From Phycicoccus jejuensis (lineage in GTDB: Bacteria > Actinomycetota > Actinomycetes > Actinomycetales > Dermatophilaceae), in NCBI RefSeq assembly GCF_000720925.1, contig NZ_JOEE01000005.1, positions 62,001-126,000 of the forward strand: 64,000 nt of DNA, in the 5' to 3' direction. Made by a program: the position numbers and the translations under genes. Below the pieces are notes generated by a model. The model did no database searches. It had not been told where the DNA came from and worked only from the letters and a program-made list of their open reading frames with translations. Positions 48,280-58,469 of the stretch are shown in pieces. Each line of letters begins with the position of its first letter. Position 1 is the first letter of the stretch.

Positions 48280-49773
48280 ATGACTGCCAGCACGGTCGAC
48301 ACGACCGCCCCCCAGATCGCGATCAACGACATCGGATCTGAGGAAGACCTCCTCGCCGCCATCGACGCGACGATCAAGCACTTCAACGACGGCGACATCG
48401 TCGAGGGTCGCATCGTCAAGGTCGACCGGGACGAGGTCCTGCTCGACATCGGCTACAAGACCGAGGGCGTCATCCCCTCGCGCGAGCTGTCCATCAAGCA
48501 CGACGTCGACCCCAACGAGGTCGTCGCCGTGGGCGACGAGGTCGAGGCCCTCGTCCTCCAGAAGGAGGACAAGGAGGGTCGTCTGATCCTGTCCAAGAAG
48601 CGCGCCCAGTACGAGCGCGCCTGGGGCACGATCGAGAAGATCAAGGAGGAGGACGGCGTCGTCACCGGCACCGTCATCGAGGTCGTCAAGGGTGGCCTCA
48701 TCCTCGACATCGGCCTGCGCGGCTTCCTCCCGGCGTCCCTCGTCGAGATGCGCCGCGTCCGCGACCTCCAGCCGTACGTCGGCAAGGAGATCGAGGCCAA
48801 GATCATCGAGCTCGACAAGAACCGCAACAACGTGGTCCTGTCGCGCCGTGCCTGGCTCGAGCAGACGCAGTCCGAGGTCCGCACGACCTTCCTCAAGGAG
48901 CTCGGCAAGGGCCAGGTCCGCACGGGTGTCGTGTCCTCGATCGTCAACTTCGGTGCGTTCGTCGACCTCGGCGGGGTCGACGGCCTCGTCCACGTCTCCG
49001 AGCTGTCCTGGAAGCACATCGACCACCCGTCCGAGGTCGTCGAGGTCGGCGACGAGGTCAAGGTCGAGGTCCTGGACGTCGACATGGACCGCGAGCGCGT
49101 CTCCCTGTCGCTCAAGGCGACGCAGGAGGACCCGTGGCAGCACTTCGCCCGGACCCACGCGATCGGCCAGGTCGTCCCGGGCAAGGTCACCAAGCTCGTC
49201 CCGTTCGGTGCGTTCGTACGCGTCGACGACGGCATCGAGGGCCTGGTCCACATCTCCGAGCTCGCCGAGCGTCACGTCGAGCTGCCCGAGCAGGTCGTCA
49301 CCGTCGGCCAGGAGATCTTCGTCAAGGTCATCGACATCGACCTCGAGCGTCGCCGCATCTCGCTCTCGCTCAAGCAGGCGAACGAGGACGGCGCCGGCCA
49401 GGTCGAGTTCGACCCGACCCTCTACGGCATGGCCGCGGAGTACGACGAGCAGGGCAACTACAAGTACCCCGAGGGCTTCGACCCGGAGACCAACGAGTGG
49501 CTCGAGGGCTTCGAGACCCAGCGCGAGGCCTGGGAGAAGCAGTACGCCGAGGCGCACGCGCGCTGGGAGGCGCACCGCGCCCAGGTCGAGGCGTTCGCCA
49601 AGGCCGACGCGGAGGCCGCCGGCGGCAGCGCCGAGACCTCGTACTCCTCGGAGTCGGGCTCGTCCTCCTCGAGCGACAGCTCGCCGCGTCCGCAGCAGGC
49701 CGCGCAGTCCGAGGGCACGCTCGCCTCGGACGAGGCCCTCGCCGCCCTGCGCGAGAAGCTCACCGGCAACTGA
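48280..49773 (+). CDS. rpsA: 30S ribosomal protein S1
   Basis: S1 binds mRNA on the small ribosomal subunit. The 497-residue protein has four S1 (OB-fold) repeats, between about residues 38 and 370, such as GDIVEGRIVKVDRDEVLLDIGYKTEGVIP and GQVRTGVVSSIVNFGAFVDLGG. An acidic, coiled linker follows, then a serine-rich tail (ETSYSSESGSSSSSDSSPRP). Four rather than six repeats is normal for Actinobacteria. The ATG at 48280 is preceded only by a weak GGAG, and the long leader suggests regulation by S1 itself or by mRNA structure. A strong terminator follows. Confidence 0.97.
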   Translation: MTASTVDTTAPQIAINDIGSEEDLLAAIDATIKHFNDGDIVEGRIVKVDRDEVLLDIGYKTEGVIPSRELSIKHDVDPNEVVAVGDEVEALVLQKEDKEGRLILSKKRAQYERAWGTIEKIKEEDGVVTGTVIEVVKGGLILDIGLRGFLPASLVEMRRVRDLQPYVGKEIEAKIIELDKNRNNVVLSRRAWLEQTQSEVRTTFLKELGKGQVRTGVVSSIVNFGAFVDLGGVDGLVHVSELSWKHIDHPSEVVEVGDEVKVEVLDVDMDRERVSLSLKATQEDPWQHFARTHAIGQVVPGKVTKLVPFGAFVRVDDGIEGLVHISELAERHVELPEQVVTVGQEIFVKVIDIDLERRRISLSLKQANEDGAGQVEFDPTLYGMAAEYDEQGNYKYPEGFDPETNEWLEGFETQREAWEKQYAEAHARWEAHRAQVEAFAKADAEAAGGSAETSYSSESGSSSSSDSSPRPQQAAQSEGTLASDEALAALREKLTGN

Positions 49774-49807
49774 GCCACCGCGCCGCCACGGCGCACCGGC
49801 TCTGCCA

Positions 49808-49841
49808 CGAGGGGCCCGGACCACACGGTCCGGGCCCCTCG
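49808..49841 (+). terminator. Intrinsic terminator of rpsA
   Basis: Arms 49808-49822 and 49827-49841 form a perfect 15-bp GC-rich stem with a 4-base ACAC loop, 34 bases past the rpsA stop. The following bases (CCCGTCCCC) lack a T-run, which is usual at this GC content. The rest of the 177-base gap holds the promoter of the ABC transporter. Confidence 0.85.
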
Positions 49842-49937
49842 CCCGTCCCCGGGTCCCCGCGCGAGACGACTTCACGGATGTCATCGGCCGGACGAAACTC
49901 GTTCACCTCCAAGTCCCCGTCGGTCGACCTGCGCGGT

Positions 49938-49943
49938 TAGGGT
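49938..49943 (+). promoter_or_regulatory. -10 box (TAGGGT) of the ABC importer operon
   Basis: TAGGGT is followed by 7 bases and the GTG start of the first permease at 49951. There is no ribosome-binding site, so the operon mRNA is probably leaderless. Confidence 0.5.
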
Positions 49944-49950
49944 CGCGCAC

Positions 49951-50916
49951 GTGCCGCCGACGTCGACGACCCAGCCCGATGTCGCGCGAGGGGGAACCAC
50001 CGGCCCACCCGAGCCGGTCGGACCCCCTCCGCGACGCTCGTCCGGACGCGCGTGGGAGTGGTCGCTCGCCGCGCTGCTCCTCGCGCCGAACCTCGTCCTG
50101 CTCATCGTCTTCACCTACCGTCCGCTGCTGGACAACATCCGGCTGTCGTTCACGGACTGGAACATCTCGGCGCCGGTCGCGAACCCGGTCGGGTTCGCCA
50201 ACTACGTCGAGTGGTTCGGCCGGGAGGACACCCGCACCGTCCTCGGCAACACGCTCGTCTTCACGGTCGCGACGGTCGGCATCTCGATGGGACTCGGCCT
50301 GGGCCTGGCGATCCTCCTCGACCAGCGGCTGCGCGGGAGGAACCTCGTCCGCTCGGCCGTCTTCGCCCCGTTCGTCATCTCCGGCGCGGCGGTCGGTGTC
50401 GCGTTCCAGTTCGTCTTCGACCCGAGCTTCGGCCTGGTCCGCGACCTGCTCGCCCGCATCGGGGTCGAGGCACCGGACTTCTACCAGCGCTCCGGCTGGG
50501 CGCTGTTCATGGTGACCTTCACCTACATCTGGAAGAACCTCGGCTACACCTTCGTCATCTACCTCGCCGCCCTCCAGGGCCGGCGCGCCGACCTCGACGA
50601 GGCCGCCGAGATCGACGGCGCCTCGCCGTGGACGCACTTCCGCAAGGTGCTCCTGCCGCAGCTGCGCCCGACGACCTTCTTCCTCTCGATCACGGTGCTG
50701 CTCAGCTCGGTCCAGGTCTTCGACATCATCAACGTCATGACCCGCGGCGGGCCCGTGGGCGACGGCACGATGACCCTCGTCTACCAGGTCTACCGCGAGA
50801 CCTTCGTCAACCAGCGGGCCGGCTACGGCGCGACGGTCGCGACCGTCATGTTCCTCATCCTCCTGGTCGTCACCGTCGTCCAGGTGCGGATCATGGACAA
50901 GGGGCAGCGCTCGTGA
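49951..50916 (+). CDS. Carbohydrate / glycerol-phosphate ABC transporter permease (UgpA/MalF type)
   Basis: This 321-residue permease has a Pro-rich cytoplasmic N-terminus and six membrane segments. SLAALLLAPNLVLLIVFTYRPLLDNIRLSFTDWN is the classic opening of CUT1 permeases, and the ATPase-contact EAA loop reads DEAAEIDGASPWTHFRKVLLPQLRPT. It pairs with the permease encoded next, whose GTG overlaps its stop (GTGA). The partner binding protein resembles UgpB, so glycerol 3-phosphate or glycerophosphodiesters are the best guess, with sugars possible. Confidence 0.88.
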   Translation: MPPTSTTQPDVARGGTTGPPEPVGPPPRRSSGRAWEWSLAALLLAPNLVLLIVFTYRPLLDNIRLSFTDWNISAPVANPVGFANYVEWFGREDTRTVLGNTLVFTVATVGISMGLGLGLAILLDQRLRGRNLVRSAVFAPFVISGAAVGVAFQFVFDPSFGLVRDLLARIGVEAPDFYQRSGWALFMVTFTYIWKNLGYTFVIYLAALQGRRADLDEAAEIDGASPWTHFRKVLLPQLRPTTFFLSITVLLSSVQVFDIINVMTRGGPVGDGTMTLVYQVYRETFVNQRAGYGATVATVMFLILLVVTVVQVRIMDKGQRS

Positions 50917-51773
50917 GGGCGCGCGCGCACGGGGCCGAGGCCGCCTCGCACCGCTCCCGCGGGATGACCGTCGCCGGCTACGTCGGGATGGTCCTCGTGC
51001 TGCTGCTCGTCGGCGTCCCGCTGTTCTGGATCGTCATCACCTCGCTCAAGGAGCGCGGCGACATCTACGTGCAGCCGGCGCAGTGGCTGCCCGACCCCGC
51101 GACGACCGCGAACTACCACGACGTGACGACGCGCATCCCGTTCCTCGACTACTTCCGCAACTCGGTCATCATCACGCTCGTGCTGTCGGCGTCGAAGATC
51201 GTGCTCGGCGTCATCAGCGCCTACGCGCTCTCGCTGCTGCGCTTCCCGGGGCGGGGGGTCGTCTTCCTCGTCGTCATCGCCGCGCTCATGGTGCCGAACC
51301 AGATCACGGTGATCAGCAACTACGCCCTCGTCGCGCAGCTCGGCTGGCGCAACACCTTCCAGGGCATCATCGTCCCGCTCGCCGGGGTGGCCTTCGGGAC
51401 CTTCCTCATGCGCAACCAGTTCCTCAGCCTGCCCGGCGAGATCATCGAGGCGGCGCGGCTGGACGGGGCGGGGCCGATCAAGCTCCTCTGGCGGGTCGTG
51501 CTGCCGATGTCGTGGCCGACGCTCGTCGCCTTCTCGCTCATCACCGTCGTCAACGAGTGGAACGAGTACCTCTGGCCGTTCCTCATGTCCGACGACCAGC
51601 GCACCGCCCCGCTGCCGGTCGGCCTGACCCTGCTCCAGAACAACGACGGTGTGACGAACTGGGGCCCGGTGATGGCGGGCACGGTGCTCGCGATGCTCCC
51701 GGTGCTCGTCCTCTTCCTCGTCCTCCAGCGCCAGATGATCAAGGGCCTCACCGCGGGGGCCGTCAAGAGCTGA
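50913..51773 (+). CDS. Carbohydrate / glycerol-phosphate ABC transporter permease (UgpE/MalG type)
   Basis: This 286-residue second CUT1 permease has six membrane segments. VGVPLFWIVITSLKERGDIY at the N-terminus and EAARLDGAGPIKLLWRVVLPMSWPT as the EAA loop are diagnostic, and NEWNEYLWPFLMS is the usual late loop. It starts by a 4-base overlap with the first permease; an internal ATG (RGMTVAGY) would shorten the N-terminus by about 17 residues. A 96-base gap without any other gene precedes the binding-protein gene. Confidence 0.88.
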   Translation: MRARAHGAEAASHRSRGMTVAGYVGMVLVLLLVGVPLFWIVITSLKERGDIYVQPAQWLPDPATTANYHDVTTRIPFLDYFRNSVIITLVLSASKIVLGVISAYALSLLRFPGRGVVFLVVIAALMVPNQITVISNYALVAQLGWRNTFQGIIVPLAGVAFGTFLMRNQFLSLPGEIIEAARLDGAGPIKLLWRVVLPMSWPTLVAFSLITVVNEWNEYLWPFLMSDDQRTAPLPVGLTLLQNNDGVTNWGPVMAGTVLAMLPVLVLFLVLQRQMIKGLTAGAVKS

Positions 51774-51869
51774 CCCGGGCGACCCGCGAACCACCGACCA
51801 GCGCCACCGACGACCACGACGCACATCCACCCCGGGCGAGCAGTCCCGGACCACAGGGAGGGCACCACC

Positions 51870-53162
51870 ATGAACAACGTCACCCGCCGGGGCTTCCTCG
51901 GCCTCGCCGGCGTCGCCGGCGCCGCCGGTCTCAGCGCCTGCGCCGGCACCGGCACCAGCGCCACCTCGAACCAGGGCGGCGACGGCAACACGCTCGAGTT
52001 CTGGAGCAACCACCCCGGCAACAGCAAGCCGGTCGAGCAGGAGCTCATCGCGGCGTTCCAGAAGGCCAACCCCGGCATCACCGTCAAGCTCGTCGACGCC
52101 GGCAAGAACTACGAGGAGGTCGCCCAGAAGTTCAACGGCGCCCTCGTCGGCGGCACCCTCCCCGACCTCGTCGTCGTCTCGGACGTCACGTGGTTCAACT
52201 TCGCGCTCAACAAGCAGCTGACCCCGCTCGACGACCTCATGACGACGGCGAAGGTCGACCCGTCCGACTACGTCGACGCCCTCTACGGCGACTACCTCTT
52301 CGACGGCGGCCACTTCGCGCTGCCCTACTCGCGCTCGACGCCGCTCTTCTACTACAACAAGGAGATCTGGTCCAAGGCCGGCCTGGAGGACCGCGGCCCG
52401 AAGACCTGGGACGAGTTCAAGGAGTGGTCCGAGGCGCTCAAGGCGGCCGCCGGCAACGGCAAGTTCGCGATGGAGCTGCCCGACGGCTCCAACTACCTCG
52501 ACTGGCACTTCCAGAACATGGCGTGGGGCTACGGCGGCGGGTACTCGCAGGAGTGGACGCCGACGTTCACGGCCGAGGGCACCGTCAAGGCGGGCCAGTA
52601 CCTCCAGGACATCGCCAAGGCCGGTGTCGTCAAGTTCAACGCGACCCCCGAGGCCGACTTCTCCGCGGGCCTGGCCGGCTGCATCCTCCAGTCCACCGGC
52701 TCGCTCGGGGGCATCGCCAAGGACGCGAAGTTCGAGGTCGGCACCGCGTTCCTGCCGGGCGAGGGCAACTGCCCGACCGGCGGCGCGGGCCTCGGCATCC
52801 CGGCGAACATCTCGGACGAGCGCAAGGCCAACGCGCTCAAGCTCGCCGAGTTCATCACCAACGCCGAGAACACGGTGACCTTCACGCAGGCGACCGGGTA
52901 CATGCCGGTGCGCAAGTCGGCCGTCGAGCTGCCGGCCGAGAAGGAGTACCTCGCGAAGAACCCCAACGCCAAGACCGCGATCGACCAGCTGCCGCAGACC
53001 CGCTCGCAGGACAACGCCCGCGTGCTCCTGCCCGGCGGCGGCGCCCGCATCGGCAAGGGCCTGGACCAGGTCGCGCAGGGGCAGGACGTGGCGACGGTCT
53101 TCGCCGGCCTCGACAAGGAGAGCCAGCAGGTCTTCGACAACCAGATCAAGTCCAAGCTCTGA
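51870..53162 (+). CDS. ABC transporter solute-binding lipoprotein, UgpB-like
   Basis: This 430-residue lipoprotein has a signal combining twin arginines (VTRRGFLG) with a lipobox LSAC, giving a lipidated Cys24. The mature domain reads LEFWSNHPGN, FQKANPGITVKLVDAGKNYEEV, LPYSRSTPLFYYNKEIWSKAGL and TFTQATGYMPVRKSAVEL. These follow the E. coli UgpB pattern (PFNSSTPVLYYNKDAF), pointing to glycerol-3-phosphate-type ligands. GGGAGG precedes the ATG. Lgt (18922) would attach the lipid. The ligand assignment is an inference. Confidence 0.85.
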   Translation: MNNVTRRGFLGLAGVAGAAGLSACAGTGTSATSNQGGDGNTLEFWSNHPGNSKPVEQELIAAFQKANPGITVKLVDAGKNYEEVAQKFNGALVGGTLPDLVVVSDVTWFNFALNKQLTPLDDLMTTAKVDPSDYVDALYGDYLFDGGHFALPYSRSTPLFYYNKEIWSKAGLEDRGPKTWDEFKEWSEALKAAAGNGKFAMELPDGSNYLDWHFQNMAWGYGGGYSQEWTPTFTAEGTVKAGQYLQDIAKAGVVKFNATPEADFSAGLAGCILQSTGSLGGIAKDAKFEVGTAFLPGEGNCPTGGAGLGIPANISDERKANALKLAEFITNAENTVTFTQATGYMPVRKSAVELPAEKEYLAKNPNAKTAIDQLPQTRSQDNARVLLPGGGARIGKGLDQVAQGQDVATVFAGLDKESQQVFDNQIKSKL

Positions 53163-53175
53163 GGAGAGCCATCCG

Positions 53176-54267
<1,092 letters not shown>

Positions 54268-54297
54268 CGGGGTGGTCGTGCGTGGCAGGGTGGAGCC

Positions 54298-54768
54298 ATG
54301 CCACGCACGATCGCCACGAACACCTCCGTCGAGCTCGCCGAGCTCCTCGACTTCGTCCGCCCGCGCCACCAGATGGTGCTCATGACCACCCGCGCCTCGG
54401 ACGGCCGCCCGCAGGCGTCGCCGGTCACCGGCGGGGTCGACGACGCCGGCCGCATCGTCGTCACGAGCTACCCGGAGCGGGCCAAGGTCCGCAACGCCCG
54501 TCGCGACGCGCGCTGCAGCGTCCTCGTGCTGTCCGACGACTTCGGCGGGGCGTGGGTGCAGGTCGACGGTGACGCCGAGGTCGTCGACGCGGTCGACGAC
54601 GTCGAGCCCTTCGTCGAGTACTTCCGCAACATCTCGGGCGAGCACCCCGACTGGGACGAGTACCGGCAGGCGATGGTCGAGCAGGGCAAGTCGCTCCTGC
54701 GCATCACGCCGACGCGCTGGTCACCGGTCGCGACCGGCGGGTTCCCCGCTCGCCTCGCCGGGGAGTGA
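54298..54768 (+). CDS. PPOX-class flavin/F420-dependent oxidoreductase
   Basis: This 156-residue split beta-barrel protein shows RPRHQMVLMTTRASDGRPQASPVTGGVDDAGRIVVTSYPERAKVRNARRDARCSVLVL, the core of the pyridoxamine-phosphate-oxidase-like family, which in Actinobacteria often binds F420. The end, TPTRWSPVATGGFP, is typical of the TIGR03618-like branch. It has CAGGGT 6 bases before its ATG, so it is likely transcribed separately from the importer. Its 3' end overlaps the convergent acyltransferase by 48 bases. The substrate is unknown. Confidence 0.82.
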   Translation: MPRTIATNTSVELAELLDFVRPRHQMVLMTTRASDGRPQASPVTGGVDDAGRIVVTSYPERAKVRNARRDARCSVLVLSDDFGGAWVQVDGDAEVVDAVDDVEPFVEYFRNISGEHPDWDEYRQAMVEQGKSLLRITPTRWSPVATGGFPARLAGE

Positions 54769-55950
54769 GGCCGTCGGCCGAGGGTCGCCACCGGCCAGCC
54801 GGCTGAGGCGGCGCGAGCCGAAGACCCGGCGGACGACGGCCTCCGCGACCGGGGCCACCGCGCGGTGCACGACGACGACGACGGCGCCGAGGACGACCGC
54901 GGTGACGAGCAGCCGTGGGAGCGTGTCCCACCCGCCCGCGTGGCGGCGGACGAGCTGGAAGACCGGCATGTGCCACAGGAAGACCGTGAGCGACGCCTGG
55001 CCGAGCACGACGAGCGGGCGCCACGACAGCACCCGGCTGCCCGGGCCGTCGACGGAGGCGCCGTTCGCGAGCCCGACGACGAGGGCGGTCGCGGCGAGCG
55101 TGGTGACGACTCCCTGGAGCCCGAAGTAGCCGTCGATCCCGACGAACACACAGCTGAGGAGCACGCCCGCGAGCAGCAGGAGGCCGCTGCCCGCGAGGGC
55201 CGTCGCGTGCCGTCGCAGCCACGTCGGCGTGGGCCGACCCTGGAGCAGGGCCGCGGCGGCCGCCCCGGCGAGGAGGCCGTCCATCCGGGCCGTCGTCGTC
55301 AGCGCCGCGCGGAACCAGCCCTCGTCGAGGTAGAGCTGCCAGCGCCACCAGAAGGTGGCGACGAGCGCGACCACCGCGATCCCGACGAGCAGACGCCGGC
55401 GTCGGGCCAGCGCGACGACGACGAGGGCCGCGACGACGAAGAACTGCACGTCGATGCTGAGGAAGTACAGCGGGCCGATGTCGGCGCGCGCCGCCAGTGC
55501 GTGGTCGCGGACGTAGGTGTTGAACGTGAAGGTCGCCGCCGCGAGCACCGACCGGATCGTCGCGTCGCTCGAGGTCGTGTCCGTGGGGTCGAGGCGCCAC
55601 GCGAGGAGGACGGCCACGAGCAGCACCCAGACCTGGAGCGCGATCCGGACCGTCCGCTGCTCGAGGTAGACCAGCGGGCCCCAGACGCGGCTGCGGGTGG
55701 AGGCGGCGAGCATCCGCTTCGTCACGAGGTAGCCGCTGATGACGTAGAACGTGCTCACGGCGATGTTGCCGCCCTGGAACAGCGCGCCGAGGGAGCCGAG
55801 CGGCGGTCGCTCGGCGGTCGGCCAGACGACCGTCGCGTGGAACAGCACGACGAGGGCGATGGCGGCTCCCCGCAGCCCGTCGACCGGCAGGGAGCGGTGG
55901 ACGACCCGGTGCAGGGTCGACGGCACGGCGACGGGAGGGGCGCTGCTCAC
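54721..55950 (-). CDS. Membrane acyltransferase, OafA/YrhL family
   Basis: This 409-residue acyltransferase-3 protein has about 10 membrane segments. LPVDGLRGAAIALVVLFHATVVW contains the active histidine; then come NIAVSTFYVISGYLVTKRML, ARADIGPLYFLSIDVQFFVV and LTVFLWHMPVFQL. It would acylate a surface glycan or lipid. Its GTG overlaps the stop of the next upstream acyltransferase (GTGA), so two homologous enzymes are coupled and probably differ in acceptor. Confidence 0.86.
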   Translation of the reverse strand: MSSAPPVAVPSTLHRVVHRSLPVDGLRGAAIALVVLFHATVVWPTAERPPLGSLGALFQGGNIAVSTFYVISGYLVTKRMLAASTRSRVWGPLVYLEQRTVRIALQVWVLLVAVLLAWRLDPTDTTSSDATIRSVLAAATFTFNTYVRDHALAARADIGPLYFLSIDVQFFVVAALVVVALARRRRLLVGIAVVALVATFWWRWQLYLDEGWFRAALTTTARMDGLLAGAAAAALLQGRPTPTWLRRHATALAGSGLLLLAGVLLSCVFVGIDGYFGLQGVVTTLAATALVVGLANGASVDGPGSRVLSWRPLVVLGQASLTVFLWHMPVFQLVRRHAGGWDTLPRLLVTAVVLGAVVVVVHRAVAPVAEAVVRRVFGSRRLSRLAGGDPRPTASLPGEASGEPAGRDR

Positions 55951-57125
55951 GCGACCCCCACCCCCGGGGCCGGGGGCAGCGGGCGCTCGACGGCGGGCGG
56001 TCGCAGGTGGGTGGCGAGCCAGGCCCGGACCGGCTCCTCCACGCAGCGGTGGCTGACCGCCGTCACCACGGCGACGACGGCGAGGACGACCGCGGTCGTG
56101 GCGACGGGGGACGCCTCGGGCCCGACGTGCCGCCCGACGAAGAAGATGACGGGGTAGTGCCAGACGTAGACGACGAGGGAGGCGCGACCGAGCCAGGTGA
56201 GCCATCGCACCGACAACACCCTGGTCAGGCGGCTCTCGCGCTCGTGGAGGACGACGGCCGCGACGAGGGTGGCGGCGACGACGACGAACGCGACGCTCCA
56301 GCCCTCGAGGTAGGCGTAGGGGCCGAGCTCACCGCCGAGCGACAGGAGGACGGGCACCGCGAGCAGCGCGAGCGCCCCGACGAGCGGTGCGCGGGGAGCC
56401 AGGCGCCGCAGGTGGGGGAGCGCGACCGCGAGGGCCGCCCCGAGCAGGAGGCCGTCGGCGCGGGCCACGGTGCTGACCGAGAGCGCGAACCAGGTGCTGT
56501 CCGAGGCCTCGACGAGGCGGTAGGTCGCGGACGCGACGGCCAGCAGGACGAGCGTCCAGGTCAACGCCCGCCGGCGCGCCGCGAGGACCGCCACGAGGAG
56601 CGGCAGCACGAGGTACCACTGCTGCTGCACGGAGAGGAACCACAGGTGCCCGAGGTCCGGGCGGGCCTGGAGCGGGTCGAGCGCGTAGAGCCAGTTGTTC
56701 GTGTAGGTGAGGGTGTGGGTCACCGTCGTCACCGTCGACCCGGTCGGGGCGGTGTCGGTCGGGTCGAGCGCCGCGACGAGCACCACGGCCGCGCACAGCG
56801 GCACGACCTGCGCGCCCAGCCGCACGAGGCGCCGGGCGTAGAACCGCACCGGGTCGAGGGTCCCGCGGGCGTCGTCACGCAGCAGGCCGGCGGTGACGAT
56901 GTACCCGCTGACGACGAAGAACACCGGTACGGCGCCCCCGGCGACGAGGCCGCGCAGCCACGGGGTCGACCGGATCCCCTCGGCCGGCCAGAGGAACGCG
57001 CTGAGGTGCCCCAGCACGACGAGGACGATGGTGAGCCCGCGCAGCCCGTCGAGGGCGAGGAGGCGCCGCCCGGGCGCGGTGGCCCGGGTCCCGGCGTCCG
57101 GGGCCTCCCGCGTGTGGGTCGTCAC
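55947..57125 (-). CDS. Membrane acyltransferase, OafA/YrhL family
   Basis: This 392-residue acyltransferase-3 protein has about 10 membrane segments: LLALDGLRGLTIVLVVLGHLSAF with the active histidine, AVPVFFVVSGYIVTAGLL, ARPDLGHLWFLSVQQQWYLVLPLL and ASLVVYVWHYPVIFF. A TAACCT box lies 6 bases before the GTG, so the gene is probably leaderless. It is the first of the coupled pair and is divergent from coaE. It is closer in layout to the 44986 enzyme than to its own neighbour, judging by the shared DLGHLW and VYVWHYP motifs. Confidence 0.86.
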   Translation of the reverse strand: MTTHTREAPDAGTRATAPGRRLLALDGLRGLTIVLVVLGHLSAFLWPAEGIRSTPWLRGLVAGGAVPVFFVVSGYIVTAGLLRDDARGTLDPVRFYARRLVRLGAQVVPLCAAVVLVAALDPTDTAPTGSTVTTVTHTLTYTNNWLYALDPLQARPDLGHLWFLSVQQQWYLVLPLLVAVLAARRRALTWTLVLLAVASATYRLVEASDSTWFALSVSTVARADGLLLGAALAVALPHLRRLAPRAPLVGALALLAVPVLLSLGGELGPYAYLEGWSVAFVVVAATLVAAVVLHERESRLTRVLSVRWLTWLGRASLVVYVWHYPVIFFVGRHVGPEASPVATTAVVLAVVAVVTAVSHRCVEEPVRAWLATHLRPPAVERPLPPAPGVGVA

Positions 57126-57183
57126 GGGAGGAGGTTACCCGTCGGTCGCCCGGCGCACCGGGGCTCGGCGGGAGGCGCGCCGG

Positions 57184-57189
57184 TAGGGT
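57184..57189 (+). promoter_or_regulatory. -10 box (TAGGGT) of leaderless coaE
   Basis: TAGGGT, 7 bases, then the coaE ATG at 57197. The divergent acyltransferase start is 71 bases away, so the two core promoters share one short region. Confidence 0.5.
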
Positions 57190-57196
57190 CGGCGGC

Positions 57197-58381
57197 ATGC
57201 TGCGCGTGGGCCTGACCGGAGGCATCGGGTCCGGGAAGTCGACCGCCGCGCGGGAGCTCGCGCGGCTCGGGGCGCACGTCGTCGACGCCGACGCGGTCGC
57301 CCGCGAGGTCGTCGAGCCCGGGCAGCCGGCGCTCACCGAGATCGCCCGACGCTTCGGCGACCACCTCCTGCGCCCGGACGGCTCGCTCGACCGGGCGGCT
57401 CTCGGGCGCGTCGTCTTCGGTGACCCGGCGGCGCTGCGGGACCTCGAGGCCATCACCCACCCCGCGATCTGGGCGCGCACGGCCGAGCTCGTGGCCGAGG
57501 TCCCGGAGGGCGGTGTGCTCGTGCACGACATGCCGCTCGTCGTCGAGAAGGGGATGGCGGGGGAGTACCACCTCGTCGTCGTCGTGGGGGCCGACGCCGA
57601 GGTCCGCGTGGCGCGGCTGGTCCGCGACCGCGGGATGGACGAGTCCGACGCGCGCACACGGGTCGCCGCGCAGGCGGACGACGCGGCGCGCCGGGCCGCC
57701 GCCGACGTGTGGCTGCCCAACGAGGGGAGCCCCGAGGCGCTGGCCACGGCGGTGCGCCGGCTGTGGCACCGACGTCTCGAGCCCTTCGCCGACAACATGC
57801 GCAGCGGGACCCGCAGCCGCCTGCCCGCACCCGTGCTGTCCCCGCCGGACGCCGACTGGGCGCCCACCGCGGCCCGGCTCCTCGCCCGGGTCCGGCACGG
57901 CGTGGGCGAGGCGGCGGTGACGCTCGACCACGTCGGCTCGACCGCGGTCCCGCACCTGCCGGCCAAGGACGTCGTCGACCTGCAGGTGGGTGTCGCGACC
58001 CTCGCCGACGCCGACGACCCCGCCTTCGTCGCCGGGATGGCGCGGATGGGGTTCGTGCGCGTCGAGGACGTCACCGAGGACCACGGCAGGGACGGCTCGC
58101 CGTGGCCCAAGCGCTTCCACGGGTCGTCCGACCCCGGGCGCGTCGCCCACGTCCACGTGCGCGAGGTGGGTTCTGCCGGTTGGCAGTTCGCCCTACTGTT
58201 TCGCGACTGGCTCCGCGCCGACGCCGGCGAGCGCGACGCCTACGCCGCCGTCAAGGCCGACCTCGCGGCCCGCCTCGTGACGACCGAGGAGTACGCCGAC
58301 GCCAAGGAGCCGTGGTTCGACGCGGCGTCCCCGCGAGCCCGCGCCTGGGCCGAGCGGACCGGATGGGCGCCGGGGGCCTGA
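57197..58381 (+). CDS. coaE: Dephospho-CoA kinase fused to a GrpB/UPF0157 domain
   Basis: This 394-residue protein catalyses the last CoA step, phosphorylating dephospho-CoA. The N-terminal kinase (residues 1-200) has VGLTGGIGSGKSTAARELA as P-loop, HVVDADAVAREVVEPGQPAL and the lid-side arginines. From about residue 205 a GrpB-like domain of the nucleotidyltransferase superfamily follows (VTLDHVGSTAVPHLPAKDVVDLQVGV, HVHVREVGSAGWQFALLFRDWL). The fusion is common in Actinobacteria; what the GrpB half does is unknown. In mycobacteria coaE follows rpsA closely; here about 7.4 kb intervene. Confidence 0.93.
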   Translation: MLRVGLTGGIGSGKSTAARELARLGAHVVDADAVAREVVEPGQPALTEIARRFGDHLLRPDGSLDRAALGRVVFGDPAALRDLEAITHPAIWARTAELVAEVPEGGVLVHDMPLVVEKGMAGEYHLVVVVGADAEVRVARLVRDRGMDESDARTRVAAQADDAARRAAADVWLPNEGSPEALATAVRRLWHRRLEPFADNMRSGTRSRLPAPVLSPPDADWAPTAARLLARVRHGVGEAAVTLDHVGSTAVPHLPAKDVVDLQVGVATLADADDPAFVAGMARMGFVRVEDVTEDHGRDGSPWPKRFHGSSDPGRVAHVHVREVGSAGWQFALLFRDWLRADAGERDAYAAVKADLAARLVTTEEYADAKEPWFDAASPRARAWAERTGWAPGA

Positions 58382-58469
58382 ACCTCCCCCCGACCGGCGG
58401 GGTGTGACAGGGTGGGTCGATCGCGCTCCGGTGGGGGGACCGGGGCACCATCGACGAACTGGGGACTCC

